From Torymus aiolomorphi (taxonomy: Eukaryota > Arthropoda > Insecta > Hymenoptera > Torymidae), in contig CM070874.1 of assembly GCA_036365515.1 (NCBI GenBank), positions 50,102,583 through 50,166,582 on the forward strand: 64,000 nucleotides of DNA, in the 5' to 3' direction. The notes under the pieces are model-generated. The model was not told the DNA's origin and ran no database searches. It saw nothing but the letters and a program-made list of their open reading frames with translations. Made by a program: the position numbers and the translations under genes. Shown one piece after another: positions 47,950 through 60,634 of this stretch. The stretch's first letter is position 1; the number at the start of each line of letters is the position of its first letter.

Positions 47950-48318
47950 CCCAAATCCACTCGACTAAGGGCTTGCGTCTCAGTAAAGGGTGTAGACGTA
48001 GTCCGCTTTCTAGACCTCTGTACGAGAGACCTCATGGTAGTATCAACGACGCAGTAAACAGGATAGACGTAGTCCTTTTTGTAGACCTCTGTACTGGAGA
48101 TCTTATGTCAGTCTCAACGACGCTGAAATGGGTTGGCTGGCTGGTGCTAGCCTACTCGGCCTATTTACTCTACGACACTACAGAAAACTCCCAACCAGAG
48201 ATACGGATGTTGGTAGAATATTGTGCGAATGACAGTTTGTCCATCATTTTAATTTGCGATGCCAACTGATATCATAATATACAATGTGACGAAAAACAGA
48301 CACAACAAGAGAGACATT
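47950..48318 (+). pseudogene. LINE endonuclease, central part
   Basis: One frame reads STRLRACVSVKGVDVVRF, then LDLCTRDLMVVST. The next repeats IDVVLFVDLCTGDLMSVST and continues WLVLAYSAYLLYDTTEN, then EIRMLVEYCAND, then IILICDAN. These match R.C...SK.L...L..fC.rDlvaV and vvaSaYlPYD, then L..li.GcDaNaHh, of EEP endonucleases. The catalytic D and N of CDAN are kept. A 71-bp tandem duplication (units at 47992 and 48063) causes a frameshift. After CDAN the frame reaches a stop (48267-48269) and then weak similarity up to the insertion. Confidence 0.85.
47992..48133. repeat. 71-bp tandem duplication inside the endonuclease
   Basis: TAGACGTAGTCC, then TAGACCTCTGTAC, then TCAACGACGC occurs twice with a 71-bp offset. 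As 71 is not a multiple of three, the duplication shifts the frame. Confidence 0.8.
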
Positions 48319-48319
48319 G

Positions 48320-49874
48320 CCCATGTAAAAAAATATGTATAAATTATACATAAATTATGCATAATGCGCTGTGCATAGACTATGTATGGAATTGAACATG
48401 CATAATCTATGCATAGTCCATACATAATCTGCGCATATTTCCTATGGATAACCTACGCATAGCAGAAAAAAATAGACTAGTTAATTTTATAAAAAGAATG
48501 TTTATTATGTTTTATCTCTGAAAATTTCTAATTTAGCTGTACTCACTATTTTGAATCTCGTCTTCGCTCTGCCCTTCCTCAGGACAATCTTGATACTATA
48601 TGATGAAGCTAAGCACCTAGTTGCAATGACGACCTCTGTGAAGTCGGGGCATTCCTAGGTAGAGCCAGCGAGTGCACGTAACTTAATTCCTATTGTCGTC
48701 GTCGTGACTGTTGTCGCCGACGTCGCCGTCGTGATCGTTCTCGCCGTTGCGGACGTCGCCGTCGTAATCGTTTGTCGTCCTCACGAACGTTGCCATTGCG
48801 GACATCGCCGTTGCCGACGTCGTCATCATCGTCGCTGCTGCCACGGTCGCCTCTACAGCTGAACCATCGAATTTGTAGAAATAGAAAAAATCACGATTAA
48901 AAATCTCCAACCTAAAAAAAAAATAACATTTCACAAAGCATCTATCTCGCGTCTTAATAATATGTTTTAAAGTAAATTTCCACTTATCTGATTTTTTCTT
49001 TCGCGCTCCATTGCAGTTTCCCATGGAAAATGGTTTTAATTCTTCTATAAACGTGTGCAACGGGAGAAATTTAAAATCCAACCGTGTGACAAGATGAAAA
49101 TATTTTGAAGTCGAAACAACATGAAATTATCGATGTCTCCTTGACAACCCGAATAGATATTCAATTCGTACTTTCATGTTGTTTCAACTTCAAAATATTT
49201 TCATCTTGTCACACGGTTGGATTTTAAATTTCTCCCGTTGCCTAGAAGAATTAAAACCATTTTCCATGGGAAACTGCAATGGAGCGCGAAAGAAAAAATT
49301 AAATAAGTGGAAATTTACTTTAAAACATTTTATTAAGACGCGAGATAGATGCTTTGTGAAATGTTTTTTTTTAGGTTGGAGATTTTGAACCGTGATTTTT
49401 TCTATTTCTACAAATTCGATGGTTCAGCTGTAGAGGCGACCGCGGCAGCAGCGACGACGTCGGCGACGGCGACGTCGGCAACAACAGTCACGGCGACGAC
49501 ACTAGGAAGTTACGTGCACTCGCTGGCTCTACCCAGGAATGCCCCGACTTCGCCGAGGTCGTCATTGCAACTAGGTGCTCAACTTCATCATATAGTATCA
49601 AGATTGTCCTGAGGAAGGGCATAGCAAGGACGAGATTCAACATAGTGAGTGCAGCTATAAATTAGACATTTAAGAGATAAAACATAATAAACATTCTTTT
49701 TATAAAATTAACTAGTCTATTTTTTCTGCTATGCGTAAGTTATCCATATAGGCAATATGTGCAGATTATGTATGGACTATGCATAGATTATGCATGTTCA
49801 ATTCCATACATAGTCTATACACAGCGCATTATGTATAATTTATGTATAATTTATACATATTTTTTTTACATGGG
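48320..49874. mobile_element. 1.56-kb palindromic foldback element with GC-rich triplet segments
   Basis: CCCATGTAAAAAAATATGTA at the left mirrors TACATATTTTTTTTACATGG, then G, at the right. Arms of about 770 bp pair almost throughout, around a spacer of about 60 bp near 49100-49160. Each arm holds a GC-rich stretch of GTC/GAC-type triplets (48690-48850 and 49435-49510) and the same open frame, with the motif FYFYKFDGSAVEAT. As one arm is the inverse copy of the other, the frames 48683-49081 (minus) and 49349-49612 (plus) are the same sequence, and neither has a known domain. It lies within the LINE endonuclease. Confidence 0.88.
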
Positions 49875-50400
49875 TGACCTTATCTTCATCACACACCTAG
49901 ATATCTTAAATGAGGGTAGGACGTCCACTTTTCAGAGAACAACCAAAGCACTGATGATTGATATTGCGCTAGCGGCAGGTTTCCGTTTGAAGCAAGATCA
50001 AGGACTGGAAAGTTTTAGACAAGCCATCGTTACCTGATCATGTAGAGATAAGAATTCAAAGTACGTGTTGCAAAAGAGGCGGAAACACAGAATGAGCAGA
50101 GGCCCAACTGGGGGCAGTACCTATCGAAATTAGAGACGTGGAAACCGTAGAGGAAGCGGCCCTCCTCTTCAAAGAAAACATCACTAACGCTTTGATGAAA
50201 ATCTGACCACTTACGCAAGCTAAAAAGACAGCAGATATGCTTGTGGAGCACAACCCAGGCACTCAACAGACTGGTTAGAAGCCTTGTAAAGCAATAGATT
50301 GCAACCGGGGTTGCGTACGAACCACAGAAGGGATGGGATAAGCTAGAGAGATACAAGGTCTGGGGAAGAGTGACTCTTAAACTCAAGAAAAAGAAAAGAC
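49875..50400 (+). pseudogene. LINE endonuclease, C-terminal part and linker
   Basis: Directly after the insertion the frame reads GDLIFITHLDILNEGRTSTF, then TKALMIDIALAAGF. These match LxIlNxGxxPTF and viDiTLA of EEP endonucleases. Further on, in broken frames, NWGQYLSKLETW and EEAALLFKENITNALMKI resemble the usual linker between endonuclease and RT. Many stops are present. After about 50400 the sequence becomes AT-rich and no RT is found, so a large deletion or replacement occurred. Confidence 0.75.
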
Positions 50401-50689
50401 TCGACAAACTGAAAAAAGTAAATGAAAGGCTATTTTATTTAGGTTTATTACCGTTTTCTAAAATTAAATTTAATATTTTTCAAGATTGAATGGTTACCGT
50501 TTGAAACAAGGACTTTTTTCAAGATTTTTTCAAAATAAAACTAACAATGTTCAGAACTTGAGTTTTTTGGAGCACAGGGCCTAATATTGCAACTTTCTTC
50601 ATATTTTCACATCCAAAAACGTACACAAAAGTTTGACCCGAAACCTTGATCCGGATCCCTGACACTCTCCCAGTCAGTAAGAGAAAAGC

Positions 50690-50800
50690 GAAGACCCTAT
50701 TTAGGATACAGAGCCCTACCTGCAAGTACATTGCGACATGGAGGACGAAACAGCTGCCCATATTTTACACCAATGCCCTGCTATCTCAAAAAAGTGGCAT
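50690..50800 (+). pseudogene. LINE C-terminal zinc-finger block
   Basis: One frame reads VHCDMEDETAAHILHQCPAI, matching the CxxCxxxxETxxHILxxCPxL block at the C-terminus of R1/Jockey ORF2 proteins. A neighbouring frame supplies the first cysteine (PTCKY), so there is a frameshift within the block. The TA-flanked element at 50822 starts shortly after it. Confidence 0.75.
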
Positions 50801-50821
50801 CCACTTTTTGGAATTTACTTA

Positions 50822-51702
50822 GGGGACACTGTGGTAAAATCGGATACTGGGGCAAAACCGGAATTTTCAATTTCTCGGTTACTACTAGTGCGATCTATAT
50901 AATAGCTATGGTATCTCTTTGAGAATGTTCTTATTATCATTTTTTATACGATAGGTATATCAAAAATAGCCTCGTGTTGACTTTAGAAGAGGTCAAAGAT
51001 TTGTTAGCTCGCAAGACCGTGTTCATCGTAACAGTCATAGCGTATAATCTTCCTGTACGCAACATACTCTTTCAGTATGTACATAACCTTATTATTTATG
51101 TTATAATAAATAAGTAGGAGCAATTCCGTTTCTCAATTTTACTTTTAATTGCAAAAATGAATAATTACCTTTTTCTCGAACTTTGGGATAAACCCGGATA
51201 CTTTAGGTTAAATGATAAAATAAACTAATAATTGACATTTAGTGCGCTGTTCATACATTATATTTGTTTTTTGGTATAGAAATGCGTACATATATTAGAA
51301 AATCTTCCCGGAAAAGCTGGTCAGAAGAAAATATGGCTTCAGCGATTTTTTATAAAAAAAAAACGTTAATTTATAATTATTAATAAAAGATTTCTTCATT
51401 AAACAACGTTTCTACATCTTTCTATTATTTTTAGAATGTCGAATACCGCTTAAAATTAATTTTGGAAAGAATAATGTAAGTATCCGGTTTTACGCCGACA
51501 ATTTTTTTACGGAGTAAAATCGGATACTTTCGTAGATTCCTTAATAACATCTTTTACAAATATTTTTTGGGCTAACCAAGTCGATTTTCAGTTACCTGAA
51601 TGTAAACTAAAAATAATTCTAGTGTTAAATATTGTTATTATTTTGATACCTATTTTTAATAACCAATTTTCAAAAAGTATCCGGGTTTATCCCAGTCTCC
51701 CC
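50822..51702. mobile_element. TA-flanked element with GGGGACACTG ends
   Basis: It starts GGGGACACTGTGGTAAAATC, then GGATACT, and ends AGTATCC, then GGGTTTATCCCAGTCTCCCC, with TA next to the left end and TTA next to the right. ATCCGG/CCGGAT-type motifs also occur inside, at 51190 and 51480-51530. The ends resemble the small MITE at 41361. Confidence 0.65.
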
Positions 51703-51709
51703 TTACTAA

Positions 51710-54691
51710 AGAAAGAGAGCAGACTACGAAAGACGACACGAGAATTCTCACCTTCTGGGAAATCTTTGGAGACGTTAAATAGACGGCAAATCAGGGGGCG
51801 ACAAGGGAGTTTCCATGAGCCGTGTAAACAATTGTTCTCAAACGCCTCAAATAATATACAAGAATAAGGTACAAACTTGCGAAATTAAAGGTACAGAAGT
51901 TATAAGATTGAAAAGCCTGTGTGCTGCGCCTAAACGCATCCTTATGAATGCTTTACCCTATTTCATTGTTTTATACTTAATATTCGTTATCAATACCCTA
52001 AACATCATCTTTACATTTTTTATTTTTTACTATTATTTAAGCTTGATTAAATTGATCTTTTCACAACATTTGTTTTTATCACGTATTTAAATGATTTTTT
52101 GCTTCTTTAATAAATATAATGAATTTGAATGTTTCTGATGTCAAAAAAGGTTTTACGGTGGCTCCGGCGTGCTGGGCCGCATCTATGAGGGGCCCTTTAG
52201 GGCGCATTGAATTTTCACTTCAATAATGGACACAATTGCAATGAAAATAGTTAATAGTTGTTTATAACATACTTTTAACCATTTACACACTGCGAAATAT
52301 AAAAAATAGAAAAATTATGCATCACTATTGAGCAAGTTATACGGCCCTGGAAGTGTATGTTATATACATCAAGCGCAATTTTTTCATCTAATGCATGAAG
52401 TTTTCTCGAAAGTTTCACTATGGTGATTGTTATTTTTTAACATACTATTGTAATCAACTGTTATTTACAATTTTATTTTCCAAGAAATTATGGATTTTCA
52501 GCTCATATAGGAGAAATGAACACGTTGAATTACACTTCTTTCATAAGAGCCTGTGTTAAAAGTTCAAGTTTCAACATTTTTTTGGCTCTTTCATTTGCCT
52601 CGCAAGTCTAACCGGGATACACCAATAAAACGCTCGAGATTTCAGCTTTTGATACAGATTTTTCTTTCTTAATTCTAACTATCTTAGTATCTGCACACAG
52701 TTCGATATACTGAAACGATTGGGTTTTACTTATTTTAAAATTTGTTTTAGTTTTTCTGTCCTATCTATAAATATTTATCTTTCGATAAAAAGGGCAAACC
52801 ATTTTTTCAAATCATTACTTGCCCAATCATTAAGATTTTGTGGTGTAACTTACATAAGTAAAATAAAAATTATTTTCTAAAAGGCCTGTATCTTGGGATC
52901 TATCTTAAATATACACAACATAACGATGATCTATTATCAGCACTTTAATGAAAGTTCTTAGGTGTAATGACAATAATTTAATGCAAAATAATGTAATTCA
53001 TACATATGTTGGAATAGCCATAAAGCTACTTCAATATTAATTATTACATTGATGTTTTTATCAAATATCTTTTTACTATAAATTGAAAGGTAAAAATTTG
53101 ACATTTTTTTACCAAAATTTTCGTACCATAGTTTTCTTGCTTAAATAGTAGTGTATTAATTTATTTTTTAAGTATAGCTAATCTGAATATATTTTAATAA
53201 TACGGTGTTCAGATAAACCGAAGATTTCTTGTCTTTAAGTAATCTCAATCTCAAACCCGAAGAAAATTTCGAGAAAAGACTGTCTTTTACCGTGCCTAAT
53301 AAAACCACCGGTAAATATTATCATAGCGAAATTCTCGATGGATGCGTAGAATAGTAAAAGCCTCATACGTCTACGAAATCTTGAAAATCTTTGCATAAAA
53401 TAAGACAATTTTGCACTGTCGCGCTTAGTCCCAGATATAAAAACTGGAAACTCTCTCTGCCACAGCAAGTATGACTTCTTTTCGCGCAGAGGTTTATGCC
53501 TTTACATATATTTTCTGCGCAAACTTTTCTTGTTCTCTGTCTCTCCCTCTATCTCCCTCTCTCATCCAGATTGCAGTATTATGCTCTTAATTTTCAGTGA
53601 CTTTGTCGAAAAATATTTTCTAGTTGGTCATATATAACGGTATCTTCAAAAAGTTTAATCGGTTCGATTTTTTTAAGCTGGATTTTCCACTTCGCAGTGA
53701 GTTCAGTCTTTCATGTCTATAGCTTTATCTCTCACTCTCTGCCTCCTATCGTTCTCATTTTCTATCTTTTGTACGATTTTACGCGCAAAGATTCCTGCAA
53801 GTTCTTTTCATTCTTCGATTTTACGAGCGTAATTTGGTCGCGTCGCGCTGGAATGCGCACGTGAGGTCACTGTGCGTGTGAGCACGAAATCCACTTTTTT
53901 TTACACCCGCTGTCCGAGTCTTTAACTCTTTTTTCGTTTGTTCTCGGAGTTCTAAATTTTGGAAATCGCAGTTGACATAGTGCTTAGGCAATGGAACTTA
54001 ATTAAAGTTAGTTCTTAGAAAGTTAATTTTATTTTTTTAAACTGAATTAGGGATGGATCTTATTATTTGGAAAGGATTTGTAAGGTGTTTTATCCTTGCA
54101 ATACTGTAAAATATTTAAATAAGTAATAATTATACAACTAATATTATTGACACATGTATGTTTCCATAATTATTATAATTTTTTTTCCAATAAATGAATA
54201 ATGTAATTCTACTATTTCTGTATTTTTATTTTGAAAAATAGACAAATCATGTATCTTTATTAAATATTTTAAAGTGAAAGTATATTTGGAATAGTTTTAA
54301 TCAGTGTTTTATTATCTGAAAAGACATTAGGGCAAGTATCAATTTCAAATTAAATCTCCACGCGATTGCACTCTCACACGTCTTTTTAACGACATTACCG
54401 ACAAAGTTCGCATTACCTCGGTGTTCACCTAAACACAATTATCTGACTAAAAACCACTTTCATTCACTTCGACTGTCTATATACCTCGAGCTTCTCTTTT
54501 TCTGTTTTTCTTTCATTCGTTCGGTTTCTCATTCTCTATTTACGATGTAATAGACATCGATTATAAAAGTGCACACAAGGAAAAAAAATAGAAAAAAGCC
54601 GTGCTCGAGGAACAAAGAAAGCTCGATCGCTAGAGCTATTTTCCTATGACGTGCCTCCTCCCTCATCTCTCTATATATCTCTCTCCATTTC

Positions 54692-54722
<31 letters not shown>

Positions 54723-57700
54723 TCCGCTCTTTCTGTCTCTCTTTCACCTATCTTGTACCTCTCTCGTAATTGCTTCATTAAGTTTATGGCAGTTCGCGAG
54801 TTATACTTCACGCCTGTGCACGAAGACAGAGATAGAGAAGTGACCGCAAATCACTAGATTCAAATTAGATAGCTGTAATATTACCTTCGTATTTTATAAT
54901 GCTGGAAATTTTTTCCACGGAATTTCGCTGTGAGCAATTTCATCCCGTTATTGCCAGCAACGCCCGCGATCGTCGAATTCAAGGGAAAGAAAAGAGAAAG
55001 AAAGGGCCGATTCGTTCAAGAGGAAGCCGGAGAGAAATGCCTGGACTCGTCGGAAAATCGGAGAGGTAGTTTCTGGAGAATTCTCTTTGTGTTATTTTGA
55101 AATAAGACGACGGCATCGTTTGGAACCATTTATGACTCGTTGAGGGGCGGCTGTCCGTGGCCTAAGTTGTGGCAAACGAAGCGCAAAAGTGGCTGACAGT
55201 GAGTTCAGGACAAAATTATGTACGCTAATTGAATTTTTCTGTTCAGTTTAATTCTCAAACAGATAAGAATCACCCTGAAAAGTAAAAGCCGTGCTTCTAA
55301 TAATTTTAATTATTTAGTTTTTACTAAAAGAGTGATGCTTGTATATTTTTAAAGTGTATTAAATATGTTGATATTGACATTTTGCGTAAATAAGTGTCAA
55401 ACGTAAATTTGATTTTATACTTTAGACATTTAGAAACAAGAGTAATATAGGTTAAATGAATGAGTAATTTAACAACAATTTGACGGTATTTAATTCATTA
55501 AAATGCGTCAAAAAGATATTTGGAATCAGTTTTCAGCTAATTTCATTATACGTTGTGATTGAATCAATCATTTATGTATCGATATTTAAATAATTTAAAT
55601 GGGTCAGTATTATAAAATAAAAGTAAAAATCAATACAAAGAAGTTTAAATCACTGAAATTAAGATCACTAAAACTCGTTCTCTATTAGATCGCAAATTAG
55701 ACCAACGAAAGTACAATTTGCAGACTTCAAAGCACGATCAGAAAGTAAATACCGGCTCCTCTTCAAGCTTCTAACTCTTTTACCACAATGTCCGCCTTTT
55801 TCTTCAATGGACGGTTCCGCTTTGTGCTCTCTTAATTAATTTCCGCAAAGATTATCTCGATCGTAACCTTACGAGTTTTCCACGATTCACCTGGGGCTCA
55901 AGAGAGAGAAAGGGGGAGCGGGCGCAAGAAGGAGTGTGCTTTAAAGTGCTCTCATCCCCGAGCTTTGAAAAGAGGTGGCACGTCGTAAAACTCGGCTGCG
56001 GTGGCTCCCGGGTTTGATAAATTGAAGCGATAAATATCGCAATTAATATGAGGCGGTGCTATCGATGCGAGGAGCGTGACCTTGCCGTAAATTGCGCTCC
56101 CGCGCGCAAGCGCCTCGCTGAATGCTACTTCGGTAACATTTTAGCCGTACTCTGTGGCCTGTAGAATCCTTGGTGCGGTTCTCTATATCCCTATCGCCCG
56201 ATATTCGCGCGCACGCTCACTATAGAACGCCGGATCTGGTATGCAAAGGTATAAAGTGCGGAGAGAGTCTGTGCAGCAATTTACTTTATTTTTCATTGCA
56301 GACTGCAAAGACAAAATGCCTCTTGAAACGATTTTTATTTTTAATTCACTTTGCCGTTTTCTCACCAGAGTAAACGAGAGCCGGCTGAAAATCATCCAAT
56401 TATTCTATTTTAAAAATACCGTTCTTATAATTAATGAAAAATAATATATTTTCTACGTGTTATCATTAACTGTGCTTTAAGTAGATCGCATGAATAAATG
56501 CTGCCATTAAGATTGTTCTTTGCAATTTTATAAAAGCTACATTTTTTGTGTTTAGAATTTGATTGTTCAAATATTAAAAAGGTTATAAATAATGATTCAC
56601 TGCTTCATAACTGCTAAATTATTCTTCAGATTACAATATTCAATTATATCAATAAAATACATTCAATAATTATATCAATAAAATGGAATTAGAAGTACTG
56701 CTACAAAATTAATTTCTCTTAATTCTTGTGAATTTCATGTGTAATGTCGATATTTTATTCGACATTGAAGTTTCGGTACTATATGAACATAGAGGTTCTA
56801 CATATTAACTTTCCTTCAAATAAAAGTCAAGAATATGTAATTTTAGGTTATTATATACCACTTAATCAAAACATACTTGTTTTACACTATGCATGGAAGT
56901 AAACATAATGAATGCGTATTAACTTGTATTATATCTATGATCTACATTATTTATTTACATTTTATATAGACAGAAAAATCTCTAAAATTGTCAACTGTGG
57001 CAATGTATCAATTAAGAAAGAGTTTTCAATTTCAATCCATCAATTCATTTTTCAAAAACAAAACCCATATATTTTTTATATCATTTTTTATGTTCGTACA
57101 GCCCCACACAACGACAATATATCTTGTTTTTGACACGCTGAAAACATTATGCATAAAAAAGTACGAAATGAGGTTCAGTAAAAATAAAAAAATAGTATTC
57201 AACTTGAAACGTCTTTTTCATTTCCCGCATACATAATAGACTAATTGAATAATGAACAAAATATTCCTTGTAAGAGATTCTCGTTAAATATTGTTTTAAT
57301 AAAGTTTCTTTATTGTTAACACGTTCAGGGCTATAAAGAAAATAAACGTTTTTTAGTCATTACTTTATTTTAGTTAGAAAAAATTTATAAACATTTAAAA
57401 AATTTTAAAAAGCATAAGTTTCATTATCTTTTTATATCAAATATATAGAACAAGGGAGGAAAATGTACGATCATCATTTTTATAAAAGTGACAAGCGTTA
57501 AAACATCAAAGTTTGAAAACTAGAAAGAGTCCTATATGATTTGTATAGCAGTGAAGGTGTTAAATGTTTTACAATCGAGAAAACTTATTGGAGAATAGAA
57601 ATAAAAATGTTTGAAGCAGATAACTTACAAGGGCATGGTCATGCAGGATATACGGTGTATATGCATAAATGGAAACCTATATGTACGCTGATATTTTAAG

Positions 57701-58095
57701 ATAAATTGATAACTTAATCGGTAGATAGTTCAAATTGTATTATTGATATTTTCATACTAATTAACTATATCCCTATCATAGTCATTAATTTATAGAACAC
57801 TCAATTTTGCGGATTTAAAAATTTTTTTACGACTGTGCCCACAAAAATATTGTATTAATTTATTATATTATTAATAAAAATTTTACAGGGAACAGTATTT
57901 GAAGGCATAACACTCTCTTAAAACTAAATTTATTTGATTTTGAGAGAAGTATATATATTTTCCTATAAGATCTAATTAAAAATACGATTCGTGAAACCAG
58001 TTGAAATTATATGAAAATAAAGTCACACTTTTTTGGAGGCTTGGTCTTTTTTGTTGATGTGGATGGAATACTTTAGTTTAATAGTGCAGGATGGC
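51710..58095. other. Mainly unique AT-rich DNA; GC-richer islands, no gene seen
   Basis: No retroelement or host domain was recognised. GC-richer patches lie at about 53800-53900, 54940-55190 and 55780-56250. They are of higher complexity and could be conserved regulatory DNA. The open frames here are short and lack motifs; those near 54529-54857 come from a CT microsatellite. Confidence 0.4.
54691..54722. repeat. (CT)n microsatellite
   Basis: CT dinucleotide tract with one early interruption (CTCTCTAT before it). Confidence 0.95.
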
Positions 58096-58098
58096 ACT

Positions 58099-58468
58099 AG
58101 ATATATCGAAAGACCGATAGAAGCCTTACCCTTCAGAAAATTAAAAGTAGAACACGGGTGCCCCATTAGCAGAAGCACGCTTATCATACAGGATTTAAAA
58201 CAGAAAGCACAATTACTTATTTCATACTATATATATGGAAGTAACCGTAGGTTTTTTCTATTCTCTGTATTCGTGACATTCATGATACGTATTTTCTATA
58301 AATCTGCCTTTCGTACAATGTGTTTTCTACAATTGTGGCAGTAAGAAAATAATTTATTCTGCAGATATATTTATGTATTTTTGAATTCTGTTAATCGTAC
58401 TTTCTGTTTTAAATCCTGTGTGATAAGCGTGCTTATGATAATGCTTCTATCAGCCTTTCGATATATCT
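58099..58468. mobile_element. Palindromic element AGATATATCG, copy 2
   Basis: The left end AGATATATCGAAAGACCGAT, then AGAAGC, is mirrored by GCTTCTATCAGCCTTTCGAT, then ATATCT. Pairing continues inside (GCACGCTTATCATACAGGAT against its inverse near 58420). It is the same family as 47449-47934. Confidence 0.8.
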
Positions 58469-58469
58469 A

Positions 58470-59336
58470 TAGCTACCTAACTACATAATAGTTAAAAAAT
58501 AACTATTCATTAACTAATTTTTCTAGCTAAAAATCGGTTAAGTTTTAAGCTTATTGATTTTTCTTAAGAAATTGAATTGTCAAAATGCTTTCGCGAATTT
58601 CATATTTTTATAACGAATATACATAAGTAGTGACAAGAAACGATCTCAGCGATACCAGAGAAGGAAATACTTAAGAAAAATTTAAATGTTAGGTTAGATA
58701 GCACAGCATCGCAATGCGAACACGTTCTCTTTTCTATTCTTTTCAGCTTTTTTCTTTCGTCTGATTTCACTTATAACCAACAATTAATTACTAATAATTC
58801 AAAATCTAACTAAATTCAATTAGTTTTAACGAAAACTAATACGAGATCGAGATGATGCCTACTATTACACACGTTATATACGATACGTATCTTTTTTTTT
58901 GTATTTTGTTGTTAGCCATAAAGTTAGCAAAAATTTATGGTTAACACTTCTACCAAGGCTTAAACGTATAGGTAATATGTAAAATTAAAAAGATAAGGCG
59001 TGCAACGAAATCACGAGTTCCGTAGTGATAAGTACGAAATTCAAGTCAGTCTTTAATATATTACTACTGAGAACGAAAAATACAAATCGCCACCAGGCAA
59101 TTCTTTACACGTGCGCCTGCAAATCTCTAGAGCAGCGATGTAGCTCCTCACCTCCCGAGAATTTATCGCGGCTGCGGCAAAATACAAGTCGTGGAGCCAG
59201 GTAGCAACCCCAAGCAATTTTTATTTTCGCTTTCATCTCCCCCGCGGACAAATTTGAATGCGAATCGACATCGAACTTTCACGCGCACGGCGAAGTGATC
59301 TGTTTCCTCTCTCTCCTCCTTCTATCTCTCCCCCTA

Positions 59337-59395
<59 letters not shown>

Positions 59396-60632
59396 CTCCG
59401 CGTCATCGTCAGTTCGAGAACTCTCGAGACACCGTCGCGTTTAGACGTTTTTGCCCAGTGTACGACAGGATCTTTTCTACTTTCGACTTCAGCGCACCCA
59501 CTGACTGAACGTATGTAAACTATTGGGAACCGGGAAACTTGCGCAAACATTCAAATTGGTTTCGTTTTGCTGTCTTCAAGAAATGGTGTGAGGGACAGGT
59601 GTTGGCTCGTCACTTTAAGCATACCGGAGAGCAAATCATACGGTTATTCGGGAAACTGAGTTTCGTAATTGTTTTGACAAGCAAGTGATTAGATTGTTTG
59701 TTGTTCAAAATCTAATCGACAAGAATTATACTACGATCAAAAAGTGGCGAAATATTTAACTCATAGTTTTATATAAAGATGCACAGAAATACAACAATAT
59801 TAAATTTACATTTGAAGTTTTTAAGTCAACTAATCAGTAAATGAATTTATACTACCATTTCATTGTCATTGTTTAGGAGTCACAAGAGCCATTTCATAAA
59901 TTTATTTAATTTCACTGAATATAATTTAATTTTCTCGGTATGAAATGTAGTCATTTTAAAGCTCCATAAAATGTTCTGCAGCGTAACGAGGCTGAATGGC
60001 TATGCTCTTATATAAATGATATTTGAGGGTTGTAAAGACTAGTTATTCATTTATTAAAATTTTAATAAAATCTATCTAGTAACATTTATTTTGAGATGGA
60101 AAGTAAAACAATTCAATTTCAATATAAAGATTAAAGTAATATCTTAATCATTTTTAACTCCTGAAATATAAACTTGTTGCTATTTGAAAAAGAACATCTT
60201 TTTTAACTACCTAAGTACTTGTATACAGTAATTTATATTTTCTCTTTTCTTTACTTCGTGAAAATCTCGCTTTATATCGTAAATATTTATTTTACTTTGC
60301 TATAGCCGACGAGCGAAATGAAAAGTAAATATGAAAGGCAATAGTAAAATGAAAGAAGTGCTAAATCTTTACAGGCTTAACAAATAAAATACAAGTAAAA
60401 CTGCTATTCGAAGGAGCAATTACTTAACTTGTTTAGATAAATGTCAAAACTAATTGAAAAAAAATTAAATTTTTGGATTTTTACAGGTATTATAATTTTC
60501 TTGAAAAGTTATAACAATGTGAGTATTCTTAAATTTTTATATCGTCAAAATTCTTATAGTCTCATAAAAAAATGTATGCATACTCCTAGGAGAGTGTACT
60601 TGCGGATCATGGACATCTTTCTGTAATACGTT
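58470..60632. other. No gene seen; GC-richer patch at 59.1-59.5 kb
   Basis: AT-rich, apart from a complex patch at about 59080-59520 that contains the CT microsatellite. The frames at 59233-59550 (minus) and 59258-59518 (plus) overlap on opposite strands and are partly simple repeat. Confidence 0.4.
59341..59392. repeat. (TC)26 microsatellite
   Basis: Perfect TC tract of 52 bp. Confidence 0.98.
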
Positions 60633-60634
60633 TT

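Larger units (their letters stand above)
46930..50815 (+). mobile_element. R1/Jockey-type LINE remnant split by insertions
   Basis: The endonuclease reading resumes three times in register with the expected order: ALIQxPWV (47352-47448), RACVSV through CDAN (47960-48270), LDILNEG through IDIALA (49875-50037), then a linker (50040-50400). Two palindromic elements (47449-47934 and 48320-49874) sit exactly in the gaps. Most of the reverse transcriptase is missing, and the C-terminal zinc-finger block appears at 50690-50790. The GC-richer DNA at 46930-47340 may be the upstream part of the same element but has no identified domain. Confidence 0.8.

Noticed and set aside
48683..49612. 132-residue acidic frame and its partners as a host gene
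   Set aside because: The same sequence is present as the inverse arm of a foldback element, and the acidic part is triplet repeat.
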